64,000 bases of DNA from Neodiprion pinetum. Taxonomy: Eukaryota; Arthropoda; Insecta; Hymenoptera; Diprionidae. Of the stretch, positions 26,275-38,100 are shown one piece after another (positions within the stretch are counted from its first letter, which is position 1; each line of letters begins with the position of its first letter). Below the pieces are notes generated by a model. It saw only the letters and a program-made list of their open reading frames with translations. It was not told where the DNA came from and did not search any database. Location: contig NC_060233.1 in the NCBI RefSeq assembly GCF_021155775.2, forward strand, positions 37,789,077 to 37,853,076, in the 5' to 3' direction. The translations under genes and the position numbers were made by a program.

Positions 26275-26349
26275 TTCTGTCACTGCGACGACCAGTGGCC
26301 ATCGATTAATGAGAGTCATCCCCGATGCTTGTTGCACAAAAAATGCTGA
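26275..26349 (+). CDS. Candidate alternative last exon of the BCL11-family gene
   Basis: A strong pyrimidine tract and AG (cttctcctttttccttcaccgtag), preceded by a branch-point-like actactaaaac, leads at 26275 into a frame that continues exon 22872-23083 in phase 0. It has 24 codons starting FCHCDDQWPSINESHPRCLL and ends in KKC and a TGA. The tail contains four Cys and three His, so it could form a small zinc-binding or disulfide knot. If used, the protein would have only the first two fingers and this tail. A short open run after a good acceptor can occur by chance, and no poly(A) signal was firmly tied to it. Confidence 0.22.
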   Translation, partial: FCHCDDQWPSINESHPRCLLHKKC

Positions 26350-28590
26350 AACTCCTTACGCAAGCGAGTGATCGAATGATCGAGCCACGTATGGAACGGG
26401 CTTTTTAGACACCATGGAGATGCTGGGACGCCTCGACATATGCAAACGTGCGGAGATATCCGTGTTCGTAAAAAGCACCGTTCGATCTTCCTCTACCTCC
26501 CAGACATTGATCGCTACGCCGTTGTATCTGCCACTCGGGCCCCCTAATGTTTGTCTGTTCAACAACCCACGACAACAACCAGCGCCGATCGTACCATTAG
26601 TCGAATTAACCATGCCAGAGGCGGACGATAATTCATTAACAGAATAAACGGATTACTCGTTCGGAGCCTTTTCATCCGATCTTCGCGTCGCTCCGACGAT
26701 GCTCGAAATTGATCCGGAAGGAAGGAAATAAGCAACGTGACCGCCAACACTTGGCACTGCGAGTGCCAGGTATCTCTGCACACGTGGCCTAAGTTCTCAG
26801 TCTCGGGAAGGCGCGTTAATCAATGATCAGTGTTCTCTAATGAACGGTAATTGCGATTTCCCATTACGAGATCAAAGATGCCACAAGGTCGAACGGAGAT
26901 CACCGATCTGACGTTTCGTGCAAACAAGGCAACTGACTAAACAATCGGGGTGAGTGAACGTCTCTATAGGTTTACAGATACGTGTCTACGCCCGATTTCA
27001 CGACGCGTTCTAAAGAGCTGGCCGACGTCTGGCACGACGGAGTTTTTGTTGCAGACTACGAAATATAATTATACAACGGCAAGTTATAAAAAGCATGGAC
27101 GAAATAAAAATGGAAATAAAGAGGGGAACTTCGGTAAATATATTTTAATTAACTTTAATTCGTGGGCAAAGAAATTTCTCAAGACGAATATACCTTTATA
27201 TAATATATACCTATATATATATATTTCATTATATGCACATACTCAGCTGCCACTCCAAGACCTGGAGGCAGGATAATCTCCCTTGGAATTTTCTATACAA
27301 GTCTAGAGTATTGGCTTTTGTAATTCGTGGTATCAGGAACAGAGCGGATGAGGAGAAGAGAGATGGGAATTTAAGTTAGGGAAAAAGTGAGCAGAAAAAA
27401 AAAGATGCCGACATTAATAAAATGGAATGAAAAAAAAAAAAGAATTAACTTGACGCTGTTCGTCCATACCTCGTTCGTTCCTTGCATCGCTTCCCCGTGA
27501 AATTCAATTGGATCGCATCTCCCCTGTAGCCTCATTCCCGGAGAGAGAATCCTCCGCTTTCTTATCCTCCTTCTCGCCAGAACGGTAATGAATTTTCTCT
27601 GCATTTAATTTACTCCACTATATCTCGGTTAGATCTTACAGACGTAGATCGAGTCAAATTACGTCGCGCGAATCGCCAGACATCCGAACCCGTTTAAAAT
27701 CTCCCACAACATACAAGTGACATTAATTGTTATAAATTTTAATGCCGTGTTGCGACGCGTGATCTTTATTCGTATCGTAATTAACTTACAAGATCCGAGA
27801 TGTGATACTGAATTATAAAAACATCTATTGTGGAAACTGGCAACTGAGGCGTGTTAAAACGAGCGTCACGTGTAACGTAATTAAGTGTGAGTTAACATCG
27901 TAAGTGATTACTGTGGTAGAAAATTGGAGAGACTGTGTTTCATTTCGAATTGGGTTTAAAATATTTCCCAGTCAAGATGAGAAAGAACAGGAAATTGAAA
28001 ATACGAAACCCTGCGCTACAGGCTTAATTATTCGCGCAAAAGAAAACCGAGAACCTTGTAATGATTTTCCTGTAATGGGCATATCTAAAAAACAGGTGAA
28101 GAACGAAATAGAAAAACTGTAAAAAGACATCAGGTGAACGTACCGAGGGCTGATGAGGGGGACGTGGAAGGCGAAGAGGAAGAAGTCCAAGGCTCACGTG
28201 GATAATTATTTTCCGAGAAGGCGCTTTGTTTCGAATAATTACCATTGTCCCGCTCCCGGGACTATTACGTGCGCCATCCACAAAAGGAGATCAAAAGGAA
28301 AGATACTCAGACACTCGACTGGCGCTGACGGGAGGAGGCCGAGAGAGAGAGGCAGAGAGGGAGATGAAGGAGAAAGAAACGAGGGGATGAATATCTCTCC
28401 CACATCCCTACGAGCCCGAGACCGCGCACCCTCTGTTTCGCGGACATCGGGAAGGGGCTGCCGGTGCTTCTGATGCCGGGTATAGTTGGTGTATTCCGGC
28501 GGCGTTCAAGAGCCGGGAATTCCTTTCTTTGATTATTCCTTTGAAAGAACCACACGCCAGATGAACTAGACAGGGCATAGATATAGTTCG

Positions 28591-28608
28591 ATCCCGTAAT
28601 TACGGGAT
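28591..28608. repeat. Perfect 18-bp palindrome with TAATTA core
   Basis: ATCCCGTAATTACGGGAT equals its own reverse complement. The centre carries back-to-back homeodomain-type TAAT cores. It is intronic. A regulatory role is inference only. Confidence 0.85.
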
Positions 28609-29897
28609 GTTCAGAAACAGCCCTAGTAGCAGCTGCTAAAGAGCGCCAGGAGTAGGTGCCTGTTTATCTCGTAGAAAGTTTAATTTCTGACCCAATTCCT
28701 AGGTCGAGGACAAATTCATGAACGGATCAACCACGTGGACACTTGGACTTGTACAAAGTCTATCTATTCTTAAGACGGTATCCCGGATGTGTGCGGTGAC
28801 ATCGTGCAGTTCATATTTTATCATTTCCTAACGCGCTTTCTGAGTCGCGAAACGTGGATGAAATATAAACGAATGACAAATGTCTAGCTTGTGTCTGATA
28901 AACTATGCTTATATTTTCTACAGTTTCTACTATCGATCAGAAACGCGCGTAGATCACACGAGCCGCGAATCCAAAGTTGGCTGCAAATACGGAGACCAGC
29001 GTTTCAGAGCGCTCCTTTTTACTACAACCACACGCGTCTTAAAGGGAATGAAAGGATCGCTCGATATTTCACGGGGCGAGCCGTAATTTGATTTAATTAT
29101 TCAATTAGTCAAGCTTTCGAAACAGCAAATTGACGCTACGTTGAATTTTCCGCCGACAATGTTTGACGTCTTCAGTCTTGCTGTAATATCGGCGTTGATT
29201 GCTTGAGGGAAACGGTCCGCGACCACCGACGTTTGTTCTTTATTTTTTCATTCCACTTCCACATTTTCTTCTAATTTTCCTTTTTCGTGCTTAATGCTCT
29301 TCAAAATCACGGCTCGGTCTTCAGCCTGTCGAGGACACCAAGTCCTCTTTAAACTTTGTTTAATTGGCTTCGCCCACTTCTCCCACTTCGCCACGTTTCC
29401 GAAGGCTGCAACGTCGCTGAAGAGCGCCGCGACTGGCGCCTTGGTTCCTAGGTGGAAAACGGGGTCGTGCGAAGTGGCGAAGCAGTCCTAGTCTAGCTAC
29501 TTTCACCACCCGAAACTACCCCGCACGTAGGTTGCCACCCTCTTTCCTCCCGGCAAGACACAACCGGCGACACTAGACAGTGGAACGCCTCAAACAACCT
29601 CCTCGTAACAACTGGACTAATAGCTGGCCTAACGTCCACTTTGAGCCCACTTCGCTCGACGTACAGTCGCTGGTCCCTTCCGTTACACTTTTCTGCTTTT
29701 TTCTCACAATCATCCTTTGAGAGGGTCCGTCGTTCCGTGGTTACTCTCTGGGTTTGATTAGGGCGCCTCTGTAATCATGCTACGAGATCGTCCTCATCCT
29801 CGTGCAGATATATGACGTCACGAATTTTCCCCTACCAACAATTGCGCGAAAATCGTGCAGCGTATAAAAATTTTCTACTTTTTCATACTTTTGACAG

Positions 29898-30119
29898 GAA
29901 AACAAAAGGTTGGAGAGTGACGAACGCCCGGAGGAAGAGGATCTCGACGGACACGAACTGCTGCCTTCACCCGACAGCGGCAAGTCAACCGACAACGAGG
30001 GAATAACGTCACCGATCAAAATGCGCTCCGGTGTACTCGGCTCCGACCACGAGGACTGCGACGAGCTTATGGACGTCGAGAACACGGCACAGGCCTGCAT
30101 CATGCACGCCCTCAGCATT
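29898..30119 (+). CDS. Bcl11: BCL11-family zinc-finger protein, exon encoding acidic linker
   Basis: The acceptor is cttttgacag before 29898 and the donor is gtaagt at 30120. There are 74 codons, with phase 0 at both ends, so the reading frame follows directly from the exon ending at 23083. It begins ENKRLESDERPEEEDLDGHE and continues through a Ser/Asp-rich part (SPDSGKSTDNEG) to LMDVENTAQACIMHALSI. The acidic start recalls the Glu-rich stretch of vertebrate BCL11 proteins, which there follows the middle finger pair. No zinc ligands are arranged as a finger. The protein-like composition, clean splice sites and matching phase are the evidence. Its function is not evident. Because it is phase 0/0 it could be skipped without a frame change. 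Confidence 0.85.
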
Positions 30120-32844
30120 GTAAGTTTTCAATACACCCAACAATACTCGAATACCAAGGACGAGACTCGAGGTAATTAGCCAAATTAGAACCACCTCTGG
30201 ATAGGTGAATTAACGATAGTTTGTCAATTTTTCAGAGATATTCTAGCGCCTGCGACCAACGAGTGTGTGACACACTTTATATATATAGTCAGGTAGCGTG
30301 ACTGTTTAATTAACTGCGAAATTTAATTAACTCAGAGGTATATATAATCCTTACGGGTTGGATGTAATATGATCAAATACCGTCTTGAAGTAGCTTGATT
30401 AAAACTTACTGCACCCGTTGCGGTAAAGCGTTGCACGTAATAATTTATGAAAAGAACAGTAAGGCGAGAAAAAACGAAAAATATCCATTCAGGGAACTGA
30501 TATCCGACTCCCTTGAAAGTCCGATAGAGTAACCAGTAAAAACGTCCAAGGTATGTCAATGTCACGAATTTTTAAGAATCCTCGAACTCTTCACCCCGTC
30601 GGTTTAGAAACGGCGATCAAGCTCGTGATATCGAGGATGCAACGAGTCGATGCATTCGGGGGCTCGGTGCGCTGGCAACAATTACCAAAGCCATTATCCG
30701 AGACGTGTTATCCGTAATACGCGTCGACCATAAACGCGTACAATGGCCTTTGGCGATGGTCAGCCCATTTTCGAGCCCCCGGAGCACGGCGGCTTCCTCC
30801 GAAAGAGAAGCTCAGCAAGGCCCGAAGACCTGGATGGACGCGTCCCGACCACGATTCGTCCTGGACAAAGGGCCCGAATTTATACCGATAGTGCTTATAT
30901 TGCTGGTCGTGAATACCTCAATTTCCCGTTTCTGTCGTAAGCCTATTTGGCCAGCTGCACATTAATACCAGGGTACATAGCATTGATCCGTTATATGATC
31001 GGCGTTGAGTCTCGGAATATGTCGGAGCCGAGTGAGGCGTATTTTTTGCAAGGATAGTAATGAAAAAAGTCCAACAAACAGGATGAAAATGTAGAAAAAG
31101 AGGAGAATAAGTAACGATAATTTGGGTGTTATAAAATACAGAGCTCACGTTGACTGACGACGTTCATCAAAGTCTTATCGTAGCAATTTACCGAAAGCTT
31201 TTTCACACTGCCGTACATAGTATATGCTGTGTGTAATCTTGCGAATGATTTCAATATAAGACTTTCAACCGCGAGAGCTATTTACAACGAGTGCTGAACA
31301 AAACTTTTCGACAGTTAGAACGCTTGTGAATTTTTCAATCCAGTTAAAAAAAGAAAAAAAAAAACAATATTGTACAGAACTGTTGCGTAAGGAGGAAAGA
31401 GCAGATCTAGTCGTGAGATTTACTCCAGGAACATGACGTTCGTATTACCTTAGATGCAACGGAATGGACCGACTTCAGAGGTTGAAGGAAAAATTCACCA
31501 GACTAAAATTTCTCCACAACGGAATAAAAATTTCAATACGGTATACCTTCACAATCGCAGTATTCAAGACCGACTGAACAACATTTATAACTAAAACGTG
31601 AATTCTGTCCCACCGTTTTGACTATATACGTGCTCCGCTGGTATATGCAGGGTATTTCATACATAGGTATATAACTAGACGCCTCGTGGAAACGTGATGC
31701 AAGAGTTGGTGAAAGACAATTCGCTCGCACGTCGCGGCTTTCACAATGCACTACGAATTTATCCCCCGGTAAAGCTTCCAGAGTCGGGAAATGTTCGATA
31801 TGACAGGCACGCGGCATACCGCGTCACACCTTCCCTTTCCTCTTCCCACAATTTCACCCCGAACCACCCCGAATCCTCCCTCGATTATACCTACGTTTCC
31901 GTTCGTCAGGGACGCAGTCAGCTTCGCGGAATTAATTCCTCAAATTTCACTTTATACGGTCGACTCGGCTGATTCACGGTATTTATAATGGTTTGTTACA
32001 CGAATGTGCGTACGTGTGGGAATATAGTGAAATTCTATCAGCCCTCGAGGTGGTAACCACAAATTACAGCTAGTTCGGTTAAACAACGCGGTGGTCGCGT
32101 TACGTCCCGCAAGCAGCTTGTTTAATGTATACCTAGTGAAAACGGTACAGGATTCAGAAATAGTTAATGCAATTTAATCGCCGAGGTATTTGGAATACAT
32201 TTCGAACCAATTGACAATCGATTATAACTATACCTAAACTATGTAAAAGCTGTTTCTTACAAATTCAAACGTTGGATAATTTTATCGTTATATACGAGAC
32301 ACATTTACACTTGTACGATTCAATCATTGTTCGATCACGCGACAACAAGAGGGAAGGGATCGACGAGATTTCAAAGTAGTCAATTTTCCTCTCGTAGAAA
32401 ATACGCTTTGATTTGATTCGGAGCGAAGCCCATCGAGTTTGCAGGTAAAATTGAAAGAAATAGGTGGGTATACGGCAGCTGTATACCTATACGATCATGG
32501 GTGGAGAGAAACGTTGAAAGAAAGACGGAGAGAGGGATGAGGGGGAAAGGAAAAAAGAAGGAAAGTAGGTAACGAAGGAAGGAAAAGGGCGTAAAATCGA
32601 CACAACTGTAGTCTTGTGGAGTTAAAAATAGTAAAGGGGTTGCAGTTAGCCTGTGTCGTGTCAAGTGGTTCGTTCGTATGGTGGTTGAGCAAAAAAGTGC
32701 TCCAATTACCACGCGTGCCGCAGAGTTTACAGAGCGGGAACAAGAGCGATATAAAACTGGATATCGAAAAAGGGGATGAACGCACCCGCTGCATTTTGCC
32801 CCGAGTTTTCAAGTTGTATTCGTTTTTTTTCCTTCTGATTTCAG
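30120..32844 (+). other. Intron (2.7 kb) before the terminal exon
   Basis: It runs from gtaagt to tttttccttctgatttcag in phase 0. No finger-coding exon was found in it. The + strand frame at 30743-30940 is open but has no recognisable domain and no supporting splice pair, so it is not called. Confidence 0.7.
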
Positions 32845-32946
32845 GATTCATCTCTGGAACGCACCTCGAACTCGAGCTCGCGAGGGGGTCCGGCCGACCC
32901 GGTGGTCATGGCGTTGACCAACGGCTCTCTATCGGCAAAAGAATGA
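32845..32946 (+). CDS. Bcl11: BCL11-family zinc-finger protein, terminal coding exon with stop
   Basis: A strong acceptor (cgttttttttccttctgatttcag) is followed in phase 0 by 33 codons and TGA at 32944-32946. The tail starts DSSLERTSNSSSRGGPADPV and ends LTNGSLSAKE. It is Ser-rich and carries no finger. Joined to the preceding exons, the part of the protein in this window is 275 complete residues plus one partial codon at its start. Full-length BCL11 proteins end instead in a triple C2H2 array, so this may be the last exon of a short isoform, or the insect fingers may be coded outside the window. The AT-rich 3' UTR-like sequence that follows favours a genuine transcript end. Confidence 0.75.
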   Translation, partial: DSSLERTSNSSSRGGPADPVVMALTNGSLSAKE

Positions 32947-33049
32947 ACTAACCCTAATCACAGATTCGGCCTTCCCTCCTACTATAAACGAGCATGGAAG
33001 TCCCAGCTTCTACTCACCAGCAATGAGACATATCGGGGACATGCCCGTC

Positions 33050-33057
33050 TGTAAATA
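33050..33057 (+). promoter_or_regulatory. Pumilio-type site (UGUAAAUA) in 3' UTR
   Basis: Exact UGUANAUA match about 100 bases after the stop codon. Confidence 0.4.
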
Positions 33058-33120
33058 GCTTAAGTGTCCCCCAAGCCACCCCCGGTCATCATCCCTCCAT
33101 CCCCCTCTCCAAACACAACT

Positions 33121-33146
33121 ACACACACACACACACACACACACAC
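33121..33146. repeat. (AC)n microsatellite, 13 units
   Basis: Perfect dinucleotide repeat within the putative 3' UTR. Confidence 0.95.
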
Positions 33147-33177
33147 GGACATACATATGCGATTCCCTCAGACAAAT

Positions 33178-33196
33178 CCCCCCCCCCCCCCCCCCC
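33178..33196. repeat. Poly-C run (19 C)
   Basis: Uninterrupted homopolymer about 30 bases after the AC repeat. Length is likely to vary between individuals or assemblies. Confidence 0.9.
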
Positions 33197-33618
33197 TCCC
33201 TTTGCCCCTCTTGTCCAGCAGACTAATTACGTAAGTAACTAACGTTGAATTAGAGAAGAAGAAAAAAATGTTAGCAAAGGTCGGTGATTCGTCATTGAAA
33301 ACGTCCAGCTTGACAATTCAAATGTTTCGATGTAGTAAATGTATAATGTTGCCTACAATGTATTTTGTTATACACACGAAGCTGCAGGACGATGTATTAT
33401 AAATATGCTTGGTACCATTAAAATTCGTCGTAGCACCCTTGGGGCGATTGGAATTGTTAATTCGGATCTGATAGAATTGTGTGCAAGGATCCCGGATCGA
33501 AGGGTTGATTTGGATTTATAACGAGGGTGTTCCAAGCATTTTTGTAAAGGTGTGTGAACCGCTTTTTTGCAGTATGTTAAAAAAAGCAAAATCTTAATCA
33601 CTCACTCAAGTCTTACCT

Positions 33619-33626
33619 TGTACATA
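33619..33626 (+). promoter_or_regulatory. Pumilio-type site (UGUACAUA) overlapping poly(A) signal
   Basis: Exact UGUANAUA match whose last base is the first base of the AATAAA at 33626, so Pumilio binding could compete with 3'-end processing (inference). Confidence 0.4.
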
Positions 33627-33635
33627 ATAAATAAA
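33626..33635 (+). terminator. Tandem AATAAA poly(A) signals (proximal)
   Basis: Two overlapping AATAAA hexamers (33626-33631 and 33630-33635) in AT-rich sequence about 680 bases past the stop codon. This is the most likely proximal cleavage signal. Confidence 0.5.
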
Positions 33636-33862
33636 TATAATTATTATAAAAAAGCGAATGAGAAAAAAAAAAAAAGAGGGTAACATGAAAACGGTATTAT
33701 TTTTCGAGAAACATATATTTATGTGTACACGCGTGAGAGTTTAACATATCAAATCGTACTTACTCACAGAATATGAAGAAGAAAAGAAACTGGACGATTC
33801 GTTGACGACAATCCCGAGGAATTAAATACGTCTAATGTAAGTAGGCAATGTTTAAAATAAAT

Positions 33863-33870
33863 TGTAAATA
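33863..33870 (+). promoter_or_regulatory. Pumilio-type site (UGUAAAUA)
   Basis: Exact UGUANAUA match that again runs into an AATAAA-like sequence. Confidence 0.4.
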
Positions 33871-34673
33871 AAATTCTCCAAAGAGACTAACTCCTATAAG
33901 ATAATACATTGCGACACCTTCGTGTATGAACTTTACCGAGTCACGTGACCAGTTCAATTTCCATCCCTAAGACTTTCTGGTTATAGGCATACTTAAGCTT
34001 AGATTTTACTTTGATTCGCTAGAAAGAAAATCGGCAGCAAAGTACCACTTTCACCAGTTAATCCTATAGTTTTAAATATCGAGAAAAATCACGAGGAAAG
34101 CTTACGGTAAAAAAAAATACTCGAGTCAATACCGTTGAATTTTTACGAACCAAAATTCGACTCGGCCACGTGTGAACTTACTTGTTGGTAAGTTGCGTAT
34201 AAATACTCTCCTCCCTTTCCCAAATTCACTAAATTGTGTGTGAAATGACTTAGCATAAATCGTACGTCGTACAAGCTTTGACACTTGTACGTTTCAAGCA
34301 CGACGCGTTCTCTCACTTGAGACCCCAAACTATACGACGCGCGACGGCGTAAAATATCATCGAATTACACCATTCGATTACTAATATGATTCTTATTATT
34401 ATTACTTATTATTATCGCCATGCAATCAAATTCATCAATTTATAATCATAATACACAAGGTTCGAGAACAGAGAAGCAAGCGCCGTGATTAAAAAATATT
34501 GGAATTTATCTCCGTAATCCGAACTATCTAGTCAAAAGCACTGCAACACAGCCGTGCACCCTGAATTTTATTTCACGTCAGCTGTTATACCTATCCTACC
34601 GCTGAAAAACTTTTTCGAAAACGATCATCACGACTTTATCATATATACATATATATATATATACATACATACA

Positions 34674-34681
34674 TGTATATA
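34674..34681 (+). promoter_or_regulatory. Pumilio-type site (UGUAUAUA) in AT repeat
   Basis: Exact match, but it lies inside an AT-alternating run at about 34642-34690, so chance is more likely than for the other three. Confidence 0.25.
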
Positions 34682-34822
34682 TATATGTTTATTATATAAA
34701 CCACAGGTCTCTTAGTGCCGAAATATAACTATTAGGCTATACGTTATTCGTTTAAAGCATATTTTCAAAACAATTATATTAACGTATATTACTATTAATT
34801 ATTATGAATTTGTAAACATTAC

Positions 34823-34828
34823 AATAAA
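34823..34828 (+). terminator. AATAAA poly(A) signal (intermediate)
   Basis: Canonical hexamer in AT-rich 3' UTR-like DNA. Confidence 0.4.
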
Positions 34829-35082
34829 GTGAACTCGAAGCGTATAAGTATGAATATATATTATAAGAAGATATGTCGGATCGCAGGTTCGCACCGAGGT
34901 AAAAACCAAAAAAAATAAATAAATCAAATACCAACCATACGGAGTGACTACTTTGCGAGTCCGCTCGCTGTATAATCTAATGTTATACTCGTATTAATTT
35001 ATTACTATAGGGAATATAGAACCAAAGGTTATTTGTTCATTGTCGTATATAAACAATGTTTTATGTATATCATTATCATCTT

Positions 35083-35088
35083 AATAAA
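35083..35088 (+). terminator. AATAAA poly(A) signal (distal)
   Basis: Canonical hexamer in tcttaataaaaatacg. It is the last good signal before the sequence becomes less AT-rich, and it is used here to set the approximate 3' end. Confidence 0.45.
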
Positions 35089-35110
35089 AATACGTTACGT
35101 CTTTTAATAT

Positions 35111-38100
35111 CGTGGATAAAATTTCTGCATTTCACCTAAACATTACAAATCCGTTTTAACCTTTAGCGACTTGCAGCTCCTTCCGAATATACCTACGCAT
35201 TTAATATCTGTACCCGCATCGTTTGGTTCAGAGGTCGCGCGACAGCATGCCGCAAAACTTGTATTCTCGATTACAAACTGATAATTAGATCGAAGCTTTA
35301 TCTTTTGCTTGTGGAAATTTTCTAAACTTCTCGAAACTCTCAACGCCGGTTAATAACAAGTAGGTACATCGAGGTAATTCAAGACGAGTGATTTCTCCCT
35401 CGATCCGACTGTAAGGCGAGAACGCGGATCGGCTGTTCCTGATAATTGAGAACTCAAGCCTATTGTACCTCGGAGATGAAAACTGTCAGATCAGGAGACG
35501 CGACGATAACGATCCGTGTCCCGACGACGCCACTTACATATATTCAACTATTATAATTGTAAACCGGCTAATCTTTGACGACGATATAGCTGAACGCCCG
35601 CGTCGTCTGGCAGCGTCAAAAGATGGGTAGAGTCGTTGCGTGTAACTCGGTTGTCAGATAAAGGCCGAGCGTTATTTTTCATACATCGGTTACTTTCCTT
35701 TTGCGTACCCATCTGTTTTATTATCCAAAGAGCAGAAGAAGCAAAAAAGAAAGAAAGAAAAAAAAAAAGAAGAAAAGAAATGAAACAGAAACGTAGAGAA
35801 CGAATAAAGAGATTTATAACCCCAATTTCTTATATCTCCGTTGTAAAAAATGATTGTATCGATAGAGCGTTTTGTTACCACTATATCCCCAATACGACGT
35901 ATTATCGTGCCGTGGAAGAAAGAAGTATCGGCGAGAAAAAAATATTTATCGAAATCCCTTAGCCCTGGCAATAAACATTGATTACCTAAGAGGGGGGTGC
36001 GAAAATGATTGGAGGAGAAAAAAAAAATGACGGTACCGTGTAATTAAATTTATCGAAATTACGGCCATAAGTTTATACCCAAACTGCTGAAAGTTATTAG
36101 TCGGTGAAAATATTTGTTGCTCCACATTGTGGGGAAATTAGGGGCAATTTGTAACAAACCTAATAAGCAATTCAGATAATCGTCCTCGACACGCAACACG
36201 TGAACGAATCGAGCCTGAGGCAGAAATTCTATTCGTCAGGTTTTATCAACCCTTCGAACCGAATTATTTCAAAATTTAACAAGTTTATAAAACGTAACGA
36301 GTTTATATTCGATATTCTACATTGAATATATTACACGATACCCAGTGAAAAAATCAATTCCTCTTGTTGTGTTCCCGTATAAATTATATGCGTGAAGAAA
36401 AAAACTTTATTACGAAAACAAAGAATAATCGCGAAGAGTTCCCTCTTCGAATGCTAATAGAAACCGAAAGGCAGGCACCCTTTAAAAGACCCCAGTTTGA
36501 CTCTCAGAGGCGTTCCTTTATCGTCCAATGAACAACGGTGCCAAGATAATAATTCTGGCAACGTTCTTCGGAATCAAGAACAGTTGGGGATTCGGATCGC
36601 GCATAGAGTCAGCTGGGCTGCGCGAGCTGCGAAACGGTGAAGATTTTGGCAGTGTTTTCCAAGACGCTATTTGTCAGAGAGAGTGGCTATATACCGCCTA
36701 GCCGCATACCTCTTCGTACTTCGCGTCAAAAATAGACACAGCGTCACGATCGGTTGTGCGAGCTTTGTTCGGCATCGAGCTTTTGTATGAAACTAAACGA
36801 CGGCGGCTGCCTGAAGAATTAAAAGAAATCTTTCCCCGGGTTAGAGTGATTGATTCGTGTAGAATTGTAGGGAGAATTTTGCGCGGGCACCAGAATTTTA
36901 AGAATCCTTGTTACTTGAGCGAGGGGGCAAAAGGGAAATACGAAGACTGTTGTATCGCGGTAACAAAGGTTGCGGTTAAATTAATTAAGGCTCAAATTAA
37001 GCCTGCAAACAAGGATCTTATATATAAACGCACTCGCGGCCGCACGTTTTACACCGCGATAAATAATAGAGAACAGGGTAATTAATCATCGAGTCAATCT
37101 TAATACCAAGTTTGATTTTGTTAATTAACCAGCCGGTAATGCGAAAAGGATCCCCATCCCCGTCTTTCATTTTCCGCAAAGCCGTACGGCTGCGTGAGAA
37201 GGAGGAGAAGCGTGGCTGCGATTCAGTCCCGCTTTTCAGGATCGGATACCCAAAGTCAAAGGCTCGGGGGATTTCTCTTTCCGGTTTCGGGAGTCGAGTG
37301 AATTTTTATAAAAATTATTCGAATAAACAGCGGACGGCGGACCGACGTCCGAAATGTCCTTCGTCCTCGCGAACGAAGAAGAGAAGATCTGTCATGCTGT
37401 CAAATATTCGGTTATTGATGGATCGGCCCTTTCCAACGTCGCGAGGAAACGCCGAGCGTGCCCGAACGACACTGTCCGCCATTTCTCGAGCCTAATTGAC
37501 AGACTCCTTCGAGGACACGGGGTTATTTTTTAGGCATTTTTCACACCTCCTCACCTTGCGAGATAGGAACCTTTCTAAGGGCACAACCTGCACGGCTGGC
37601 TGAATCCGAGGAGAAAAACATACCCTCTATCTCGTTTGGCGTCCCGTTCTCCCAGTCAGCCATCTTTTTTTTTTTTATTTAACTTTCTTGCTTCTCGGTA
37701 TCGCAATCGATGGACGGTGTCAGCTACAAACAGACCTGACACTGACAGATTTTTTGTCTACTCCGATCTCCTTTTTACGACAAATATCCCCTAACGGGTA
37801 TACTGTACGTTTTCTTTGCATTTCACCCAAATGCCATCAGTGGTAGATCCGAGCTTCCAGCGGAGCTTGAGCTATCAAATTTAACAATTAACTTTTAAAA
37901 AGCGAGTCCTTAATTCGCCGGGGGCGCGTCTTACGTAAGGATCATATTGAAAGGATCGGAACGTGACTCTGCGATTCTCCCGTTTCAGGAATAGTACGTG
38001 TGTTATTGATAAAAGCATAGTCAGAGGTGCGATAGTGGTAACGATATGACAAGCACTCAGGGTATTGCCTGGCTCCGACTACCGGCACCCCGGCAACACC

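Larger units (their letters stand above)
23084..29897 (+). other. Large intron (6.8 kb) of the BCL11-family gene
   Basis: It runs from gtgagc to ttttgacag in phase 0. In vertebrate BCL11 proteins the two middle C2H2 fingers follow this point, but I found no CxxC...HxxxH coding stretch here on either strand. Two phase-0 candidate alternative last exons were noticed (24133-24207, weak; 26275-26349, better). It also contains a purine-rich AAG tract (26033-26098), an AT-rich run (27204-27231) and an 18-base perfect palindrome (28591-28608). Nothing else is recognisable. Confidence 0.7.
32947..35110 (+). other. Putative 3' UTR of the BCL11-family gene
   Basis: Directly after the TGA the sequence loses coding character. 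It has a (CA)n repeat, a C19 run and then AT-rich DNA dense in TGTA and AATAAA motifs. Candidate poly(A) signals lie at 33626-33635, 34823-34828 and 35083-35088, so alternative polyadenylation is likely. Four copies of UGUANAUA, the Pumilio consensus, lie at 33050, 33619, 33863 and 34674. The distal end is set by the last signal plus about 20 bases and is approximate. Confidence 0.55.

Noticed and set aside
34880..34905. tRNA B-box-like GGTTCGCACC
   Set aside because: The conserved A after TTCG is missing and no cloverleaf could be formed.
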